In this document: positions 5,194 through 7,352 of the stretch, piece by piece
How the letters are laid out: each line of letters starts with the position of its first letter
How positions within the stretch are numbered: the stretch's first letter is position 1
Assembly: GCA_029261905.1 (NCBI GenBank)
Contig: JAJDAM010000143.1
Span: forward strand, 1 to 7,352
Length of the DNA: 7,352 bases
Reading direction: 5' to 3'
Source of the DNA: Deltaproteobacteria bacterium
Lineage (GTDB): Bacteria; Myxococcota_A; UBA9160; SMWR01
The notes under the pieces: model-generated
Database searches by the model: none
Told to the model about the DNA's origin: nothing
What the model saw: the letters and a program-made list of their open reading frames with translations, nothing else
Program-made: the position numbers and the translations under genes

Positions 5194-6321
5194 ATGAGCC
5201 CCAACCACGCACCCAAGACACAAGCCGTCTTCGATGATCTGATCGCCGCCCTCGGCGAAATCCGCGACAGCTATTTGAACTCGCCCGAGCGGTTCTCCGA
5301 TCCGATCGACGTCGTCGAGGGCTACCGCTACGCAGGTCAGCTGCTGAGTATCGCGTCGGAGTTGTTCTTCGAGGCCGACCCCGAGCACCCGCGTTTCGCA
5401 TCGATCGTTTCGCCCGCGCGCAAGCTTCAGGGCGACAATCCCGACGCGATCTACCACTACGCGCGGATCCGCGGTGACCGCAGCTATCGCGTGACCGGAA
5501 CGATCGATAGCGCGTGTTACACCTCGTTCACCTTACACGCCGCCGCGCCCGACGGAGCTCTCGCCGGATTGCTGCTGGGCGACGTCAACGACCGGGATTT
5601 CGAAGTCGGGGACGACGGCCGTTACGAGGTCGTTTTCAGCGCGAGCCAGCAGGCAGGCAACTGGGTCGAACTCCACCCCGACGCGCACTGCCTGATCGTC
5701 CGCAGTTACTTCGAACTCGAAAAGTCGGTGCAGAACGATCCGGCGATAGCCGTGCACATCGAGATCGAGTGTCTCGACGATGTCGGTCCGCCGCCGCCGC
5801 TATCGGACGAAGTGTTCGCACAACGGATGGCAGAAGGCGTGGCACTGCTGCGCCAGGGCACGCTCGGACAGCCGCGACCCGGCAATGCGCCGAAGATTCC
5901 ATTCGTTTCCGACGTCCCCAATGACGTCGCGACGCCGTACAGTTTTCGCGACAGCGGCCTCCCGGTTCCGGGCGCCGCCGACATCGTCTACTCGATGGGG
6001 AACTGGGATCTGGCTCCCGACCAGGCGCTCGTGATGTCGGGCGTGCTTCCGCCGGGCGTGTTTGCAAACGTGATGCTCTGGAACAAACACATGCAAACGC
6101 TCGAGTACCGCAGCCGAACCTCGTCGGTCAACGGCGCGCAACTCGACCTGGACGAAGCGGGCCGCTATCGCATCGTGATCTCAGAGCGCGATCCCGGCGT
6201 TCCGAACTGGCTCGACACCGGCGGGCATGCTCGGGGCACGATCTTCTGGCGTTTCCTGCTCCCCGAACAGGATCCGCCGAAGCCCGAGTGTGTGGTGATG
6301 CCGGTGAGCGAAGTCGCCTGA
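5194..6321 (+). CDS. DUF1214 domain-containing protein
   Basis: This 375-residue protein has a C-terminal DUF1214 domain (about residues 285-360), recognised by the F-x-N-V-M-L-W strand, the GRYRIVIS strand (323-330), NWLDTGG (338-344) and the final WRFLLPE (352-358). No signal peptide or membrane segment is seen, and the DUF1254 domain often paired with it is absent. The N-terminal 100 residues look helical, with FDDLIAALGEIRDSYL and a GYRYAGQLLSIASELFFEAD segment. A middle region (about 109-176) repeats the pattern of the C-terminal domain: GRYEVVFS at 142-149, NW at 156-157 and VRSYFELE at 169-176. The function of DUF1214 is not established to my knowledge. The gene is divergent from the VTC operon and 121 bp upstream of the next gene on the same strand. 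It has a good ribosome site and ordinary codon use for the window, so it is confidently a gene. Confidence 0.85.
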   Translation: MSPNHAPKTQAVFDDLIAALGEIRDSYLNSPERFSDPIDVVEGYRYAGQLLSIASELFFEADPEHPRFASIVSPARKLQGDNPDAIYHYARIRGDRSYRVTGTIDSACYTSFTLHAAAPDGALAGLLLGDVNDRDFEVGDDGRYEVVFSASQQAGNWVELHPDAHCLIVRSYFELEKSVQNDPAIAVHIEIECLDDVGPPPPLSDEVFAQRMAEGVALLRQGTLGQPRPGNAPKIPFVSDVPNDVATPYSFRDSGLPVPGAADIVYSMGNWDLAPDQALVMSGVLPPGVFANVMLWNKHMQTLEYRSRTSSVNGAQLDLDEAGRYRIVISERDPGVPNWLDTGGHARGTIFWRFLLPEQDPPKPECVVMPVSEVA

Positions 6322-6442
6322 CCCTCGCCTCCATCTTTTCCGCGCAGCGATCATCGGCCAAGGTGTCCGGTGCTGGCAGCAGCCGCTTCGGTGAACGGAT
6401 GGAAACCTCGCGTGCCGCGCGGTCTGGGGATAGGATGTCGCT
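6322..6442 (+). other. Intergenic gap, no signal seen
   Basis: These 121 bases lie between the DUF1214 stop and the AddB-like start. No strong hairpin with a T-run and no clear promoter pair is visible. The last bases carry AGGA (6432-6435), the likely ribosome site of the next gene. Confidence 0.5.
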
Positions 6443-7352
6443 GTGTCGACGACCGTCGTCCAGGCTTCTGGCGCGCACCTCCGCATCGAACGAGCGGCTC
6501 GCTGGCTCGCAGATCGCGAATCTGCCCAGGAAGTCCTGATCGTTGCACCCAGCGGCGATGCGGCCAACGATCTGGTGCGACGCGCGGCGATCGAGCGAGG
6601 TGGATCGTTTGGCTGGCATCGCTCGACGCTCGGTCGCGTGGCTGCCGAGTTGTCGCTCCGCTCCGTCGTCGACGATGAGGTCGCTTCGGTCGGTTGGCTC
6701 GCTTCCGAAGCGATCGTGGCGCGCGCCGTCCACAGCCAGGCCAATGGTGGAGGTGTTGGTGGAGGCGTTGGTGAAGGCGTTGGTGAAGGGGATCAAACGA
6801 GTGGGCTCGGGCGATTCGAACCCATCGCCGCGGGCCCTGGGTTTGCTCGAGCGGTAGCTGCATCGCTGGCCGAGCTTCGGCTCGCGCGAATCGAACCCGC
6901 GGCACTCGAGACCGCTGCACCCGAGCTGCGCGCGATTCTCGACGCGTACCTCCGAGAGCTCGCAGCGCAGCGTCTCGTCGACCGCGCCGACATCTTCGAG
7001 CGAGCCATTCGCGTCGCCCTCGACCGCGATTCCGTGCATCCATGGCTGGGCCTTCCCACGCTGCTGCTCGATGTATCGATCGAGAACCCGGCGGAGCGAG
7101 ACCTCGTCGCTGCGCTCGCGGCCCGATCGAGTGATCTACTCGCAACCGCCGCGTCCGGAGATCGGCTTCCTTTCGAGTGTGAAGAGAACCAGGTCATCGA
7201 TCTCGACCAGCAAACGAGAACCCTCGGCTCCGATGCCACCACATTGCGCCGGCTCCAGACCTATCTGTTCGAAGAAGCCTCGCCGCCCGATGCCACACTC
7301 GACGCGCAGGTTCGAATTCTCAGCGCACCGGGCGAGGGCCGAGAATCGATCG
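6443..7352 (+). CDS. AddB-like exonuclease/helicase subunit, 3' partial
   Basis: The first 303 residues of a large protein are present, running off the window end. The start is GTG at 6443: it has AGGA seven bases upstream, and an in-frame TAG at 6431 blocks any earlier start. The sequence matches the N-terminus of PD-(D/E)XK nuclease family proteins related to AddB, which process double-strand DNA ends with a UvrD/AddA-type helicase. Visible marks are EVLIVAPSGDAANDLVRRAA, a GGSFGWHRSTLGRVAAEL segment, PGFARAVAASLAELRLA, a LVDRADIFERAI helix, and VRILSAPGEGRESI at the end, the strand and loop preceding the second half of the helicase-like module. No GxxGxGK[ST] Walker A motif is seen near the N-terminus, as in relatives with a degenerate helicase domain. 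The nuclease domain would be far downstream. Residues 102-117 are a Gly-rich tandem repeat. The partner helicase gene is probably next, outside the window. Confidence 0.75.
   Translation, partial: MSTTVVQASGAHLRIERAARWLADRESAQEVLIVAPSGDAANDLVRRAAIERGGSFGWHRSTLGRVAAELSLRSVVDDEVASVGWLASEAIVARAVHSQANGGGVGGGVGEGVGEGDQTSGLGRFEPIAAGPGFARAVAASLAELRLARIEPAALETAAPELRAILDAYLRELAAQRLVDRADIFERAIRVALDRDSVHPWLGLPTLLLDVSIENPAERDLVAALAARSSDLLATAASGDRLPFECEENQVIDLDQQTRTLGSDATTLRRLQTYLFEEASPPDATLDAQVRILSAPGEGRESI
6746..6793 (+). repeat. Four 12-bp tandem repeats inside the AddB-like gene
   Basis: The units are GGTGGAGGTGTT, GGTGGAGGCGTT, GGTGAAGGCGTT and GGTGAAGGGGAT, encoding GGGV-GGGV-GEGV-GEGD (residues 102-117). 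Because the unit is a multiple of three, copy changes keep the frame. It falls between two conserved segments, in what looks like a surface loop. Confidence 0.85.

Noticed and set aside
4991..5197. Small plus-strand frame of 68 codons ending in ATGA at the DUF1214 start
   Set aside because: It has only a TTG start, no ribosome site was seen for it, and its end is made of the 12-bp repeat, which keeps every frame open. It is mentioned as an aside in the repeat finding.
6128..7039. Long minus-strand frame of 303 codons with FTNAFTNASTNTST repeats
   Set aside because: It is antisense to the AddB-like gene and the DUF1214 end, and the Thr/Asn repeat is the complement of the Gly-rich repeat.

Overview
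The window is GC-rich, densely coded bacterial DNA. The gene content and protein style (CotH-family kinase, VTC-domain polymerase, DUF4956, DUF1214, AddB-like nuclease/helicase, an outer-membrane lipoprotein of the TolC family) suggest a Gram-negative, diderm bacterium of the deltaproteobacterial or myxobacterial type. That assignment rests on general impression only; no rRNA, tRNA or other marker gene is present.

Layout: (1) 1-1272, plus strand, the 3' part of a CotH-like kinase gene whose start lies upstream of the window. (2) 1273-1346, a short convergent gap without a convincing terminator. (3) 4973 down to 1347, minus strand, a tight four-gene operon read in this order: VTC-domain polyphosphate-polymerase-like protein (4973-4182), DUF4956 membrane protein (4185-3493), HlyD-like membrane fusion protein (3493-2606) and TolC-family outer-membrane lipoprotein (2591-1347). 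Successive genes overlap by 4 bp (ATGA), overlap by 1 bp (TGATG), and are separated by 14 bp. (4) 4974-5193, a 220-bp divergent intergenic region with several short direct repeats, including four tandem copies of a 12-bp unit. (5) 5194-6321, plus strand, a DUF1214 protein with what looks like an internal duplication. (6) 6443-7352, plus strand, the 5' part of an AddB/PD-(D/E)XK-type exonuclease-helicase gene, cut off by the window end and carrying a second four-copy 12-bp tandem repeat in its coding sequence.

The most interesting part is the four-gene operon with its convergent CotH neighbour. A VTC domain makes polyphosphate from ATP in known homologues, and DUF4956 proteins are multi-pass membrane partners commonly found beside bacterial VTC genes. 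Here the pair is translationally coupled to a periplasmic adaptor and an outer-membrane channel protein, with no ABC, RND or MFS pump in the operon. The arrangement suggests an envelope-spanning machine that makes a polymer such as polyphosphate and moves it toward or across the cell envelope, with DUF4956 as the possible inner-membrane conduit. This is inference from gene content and order; no function has been tested. The DUF1214 and AddB-like genes appear unrelated to it.
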